A stretch of DNA of 64,000 nucleotides from Natronorubrum halalkaliphilum (lineage in GTDB: Archaea; Halobacteriota; Halobacteria; Halobacteriales; Natrialbaceae): contig NZ_WUYX01000003.1 of the NCBI RefSeq assembly GCF_009834785.1, forward strand, positions 44,900 through 108,899, written 5' to 3'. The notes under the pieces are model-generated. The model had not been told where the DNA came from and ran no database searches. It was given only the letters and a program-made list of their open reading frames with translations. Positions 62,228-64,000 of the stretch are shown in pieces. The stretch's first letter is position 1. Every line of letters begins with the position of its first letter. The position numbers and the translations under genes are program-made.

Positions 62228-62932
62228 CTACGTTGTCACCACCGTTTCGAAGTCGTCGACCACCTGCGACGGATCGACGGTCGCCCCGTCCGGATACACA
62301 CGCTCGATGCGTCCCTGTTCGTTGACGAGGAAGATGTAGTTGTAGTGAGGGAACATGTACTCGAGATTCTCGTACTCGTCGGCGTCCCGTTTCTCGAGTG
62401 GCAGTCCGAACTGATCAGTGAGGCTCGCTTTTGCATCCTCGTACTCCTTTGGGCGAAGGAAGTGCCAGTTTCCAGCGTCGAGATTGACGCCCTGCTGCTC
62501 GGCATACGCTCGTAACTCGTCTTCGGTGTCGCGTTCGGGGTCGAAGGTCATCCCGAGAAAGGCAGCGTCGTCCCCGTAGCCTTCTTCAGCCGCGACCTCC
62601 TGCGCTCGTCGCAACCGCAAGAGAAGCGCGGGACACGCGCCGTCCGGACACGACGTATAAAAGAACGTCATCAGCGTCGTCCGCTCGCCGACAAACTGCT
62701 CAGTCGAGACGGTCTCGCCCGTCAACGGGTCAGGGAACTCGACCGTTGGAAACTCCTCACCGTAGCTCGGATGCGACGCCTCGCTCAAATCCTGTTCCGG
62801 TGGCCCGAGCGTGACGCCATCCGCGCGTGAACGAGTTGACTCCTCGTCACCCGGTGACAGCGACTCGAGACAGCCTGCAGTGGCGATGAAACTCGAGGCG
62901 ACGATCGTTTGGAGGCACGTACGCCGGTTCAT
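62228..62932 (-). CDS. SCO1/SenC-family copper chaperone lipoprotein
   Basis: A 234-residue protein with a lipoprotein signal (MNRRTCLQTIVASSFIATAGC, Cys21). The metal motif is CPDGAC (Cys95 and Cys100), four residues apart instead of the usual three of CxxxC, and the conserved His is in FPHYNYIFLVNEQ. SCO proteins deliver copper to cytochrome oxidase CuA or act as thiol reductases. The transcript order SCO, TlpA-like, CcdA makes assembly of a copper oxidase the best reading. Confidence 0.9.
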   Translation of the reverse strand: MNRRTCLQTIVASSFIATAGCLESLSPGDEESTRSRADGVTLGPPEQDLSEASHPSYGEEFPTVEFPDPLTGETVSTEQFVGERTTLMTFFYTSCPDGACPALLLRLRRAQEVAAEEGYGDDAAFLGMTFDPERDTEDELRAYAEQQGVNLDAGNWHFLRPKEYEDAKASLTDQFGLPLEKRDADEYENLEYMFPHYNYIFLVNEQGRIERVYPDGATVDPSQVVDDFETVVTT

Positions 62933-63033
62933 AGCTCGGTATTTCGAGCCGATTCATAAACGCCGTCCGGCGATTCCCTGGCTCGGAAAAATTGCAGCAT
63001 TTCAGGGAGAAACTATCGCCGCCGCAATTCGTA

Positions 63034-63300
63034 TTACTGTCGTCGAAGTGAGAGAATGACGAGTACCATGCCGCTCGAGACAATGACCCCCTGTACGAGC
63101 GCTGCGGACGCGATCGTCGTACCGAATAGCTGGTAGATGAGGCCCTCACAGATCGCACCGACGCCGATGAAGACGAATCCACCGGAGACGTACAGCATCG
63201 GCGTCTGCCCGCTTCGCCGGTAACCGTGGTACGCAAGATATGCGACGATGAGGCTCAACACGAGCGTAATTCCCTTCGAGAGGAGGAACGAGACTTCCAT
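63034..63300 (-). CDS. Small three-helix membrane protein (DUF7521-like)
   Basis: An 88-residue membrane protein starting MEVSFLLSKGITLVLSLIVAY, with three helices (about 8-26, 35-55, 62-84). I associate it with a haloarchaeal family encoded after a winged-helix regulator, as here, where the regulator's stop overlaps this start by one base. Function is unknown. Confidence 0.75.
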   Translation of the reverse strand: MEVSFLLSKGITLVLSLIVAYLAYHGYRRSGQTPMLYVSGGFVFIGVGAICEGLIYQLFGTTIASAALVQGVIVSSGMVLVILSLRRQ

Positions 63301-63668
63301 CAGTCACCTCCCCGAAGATCGCTCCACAGTGACGTGAAGTTGTCCGCGAGATCGTCGCGCGTTTCGACTGTCAGCGAGAGTTTTCCGTCGCTAATCGTGA
63401 CGTGAAGCTCCTCGAGTGACGTTTCGAACTCGCTTCGGTGAGAGCCGTCGGAATCGACGGTGTGGTGTTCCTCGACGAGTTCGTGTTCTTGTAGCACCGA
63501 GACGCGGCGGTAGATGGTCGTTAGTGAGGCGTCACACTCCTCGCTGAGTGTTTTTGCGGTCTTCGGTCCACTATCCGCGGCGAGGAGGATCTTCCGTGCG
63601 TACTCGTCAGCGAGAAGTTGGAAAATGTCTACCGAATCCCCGGAGCCTCCGTGTTGCACGCAATACAT
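63300..63668 (-). CDS. Winged-helix (ArsR-type) transcriptional regulator
   Basis: A 122-residue HTH protein starting MYCVQHGGSGDSVDIFQLL. The helix-turn-helix is AKTLSEECDASLTTIYRRVSVL near 38-60, ArsR-like, followed by a short beta wing. No metal-binding Cys pair as in ArsR/SmtB is seen, so the signal is unknown. It is transcribed with the small membrane protein gene. The ATG at 63668 is chosen over a longer frame that would enter the AT-rich promoter region. Confidence 0.85.
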   Translation of the reverse strand: MYCVQHGGSGDSVDIFQLLADEYARKILLAADSGPKTAKTLSEECDASLTTIYRRVSVLQEHELVEEHHTVDSDGSHRSEFETSLEELHVTISDGKLSLTVETRDDLADNFTSLWSDLRGGD

Positions 63669-63842
63669 TCCGTCAGTTACCGTCAAATAGGCCACGGTTT
63701 GCTGGTTCAGCAAATCACCGAGACCGTCTTATACGTGCGTCCGCGTTGCTTCTCGGCGTTTCGTCAGCCCTCATATCGAGTCCTGTGATACTCAACGAAC
63801 TGCTGACATGGTTATTTGGGATCAGTCGGAATACATCGAGTT

Positions 63843-63944
63843 ATGGATCCGACGGTCGAACGGCGATGTCACCTCTTGTTCGGTCTCTCGTTAGTACTCC
63901 TGACGTTCGGGATCGGATACTCAGTACTTCACAAAGCCGCTTAG
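63843..63944 (+). CDS. Very small single-helix membrane protein, uncertain
   Basis: 33 codons starting MDPTVERRCHLLFGLSLVLL with one hydrophobic segment (11-29). A TTATTTGG element lies 23-30 bases upstream, the leaderless spacing. Its small size means that chance cannot be excluded. Confidence 0.35.
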   Translation: MDPTVERRCHLLFGLSLVLLTFGIGYSVLHKAA

Positions 63945-63951
63945 TTAGAAC

Positions 63952-63996
63952 GTCTGCTTGCTGTGAATGTGCCTAGCAAACAGCAGCAAGCAGACA
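63952..63996. mobile_element. Inverted repeat and possible ISH3-type transposase start at the edge
   Basis: GTCTGCTTGCTG at 63950-63961 region is exactly mirrored by CAGCAAGCAGAC near 63984-63995. Overlapping the second arm, a frame from GTG 63969 reads VPSKQQQADN. This resembles the first residues of ISH3-family transposases as I remember them (MSKxKQAD-like). The window ends here, so the gene cannot be confirmed. Confidence 0.3.
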
Positions 63997-64000
63997 ATGA

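Larger units (their letters stand above)
63669..64000. other. Right-edge region with possible small gene and IS start
   Basis: Beyond the regulator's promoter there is a possible 33-codon gene (63843-63944) and, at the edge, an inverted repeat and a possible transposase start. Otherwise no coding frame is supported. Confidence 0.4.

Noticed and set aside
1..64000. CRISPR array, rRNA or tRNA genes, prophage
   Set aside because: No regularly spaced repeats, no rRNA-like sequence, no complete tRNA fold and no phage structural genes are visible on reading both strands.

Overview
This window is chromosomal DNA of a haloarchaeon, most likely from the Natrialbales side (Haloterrigena/Natrinema-type; family-level placement is inference). 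The signs are acidic Asp/Glu-rich proteins, high G+C with AT-rich promoters, archaeal TATA boxes centred about 25-28 bases before the start codon of many genes (leaderless transcripts), Tat-type lipoproteins, F420-type flavoproteins, an RdfA protein, a SAMP/MoaD-like modifier and a PhoU/AbrB regulator. I see no rRNA, tRNA or CRISPR array.

Layout. 1-1.6 kb: truncated mandelate-racemase-type enzyme and a nucleoside hydrolase, minus strand. 1.9-8.9 kb: a complete peptide-type ABC importer operon (binding protein, two permeases, two ATPases), with ATGA overlaps from the first permease onward. 8.9-12.7 kb: small conserved proteins, a metallo-beta-lactamase hydrolase, an inositol-phosphatase-type enzyme and an F420-type oxidoreductase in divergent arrangement. 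12.7-13.5 kb: AT-rich gene desert. 13.5-16.2 kb: LutC plus a LutB-LutA fusion (lactate oxidation). 16.7-19.7 kb: SDR sugar dehydrogenase, MoaD/SAMP-like protein, and a convergent tungsten aldehyde ferredoxin oxidoreductase. 20.0-22.8 kb: RdfA followed by an archaea-specific SMC-related protein with a degenerate Walker A motif.

23.4-32.1 kb is an acyl-CoA catabolic island: IclR regulator, LLM oxidoreductase, PaaG-like isomerase, acyl-CoA dehydrogenase, 3-hydroxyacyl-CoA dehydrogenase, SCP2-type thiolase with its DUF35 partner, hotdog thioesterase and an acyl-CoA ligase. 32.4-33.3 kb holds a DehI-family gene bracketed by two copies of a ~112-bp repeat with inverted ends; a third copy lies at 49.0 kb. 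33.7-35.9 kb: DUF3311/sodium-solute symporter pair. 36.8-40.2 kb: split methylmalonyl-CoA mutase (catalytic and B12 subunits) with a MaoC hydratase. 40.2-42.5 kb: a 1-kb noncoding AT-rich stretch, CBS protein and two tiny proteins. 42.8-48.7 kb: a phosphate system, with an AbrB-PhoU regulator divergent from pstSCAB-phoU. 49-51.6 kb: small conserved protein, aminotransferase, SDR.

51.8-63.7 kb is a sulfur/thiol/metal region: DsrE-like and TusA-like sulfur carriers divergent from a rhodanese-MBL fusion and two YeeE/YedE half-transporters; a VapBC pair; thioredoxin; a P1B-4-type metal ATPase; a methyltransferase; a disulfide reductase with a His-rich tail; then CcdA, TlpA-like thioredoxin, SCO protein, and a small membrane protein with a winged-helix regulator. 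The last 50 bases contain an inverted repeat and what may be the first codons of an ISH3-type transposase. The least described pieces are the RdfA/SMC-related pair, the 112-bp repeat family, and the sulfur-to-metal gene neighbourhood.
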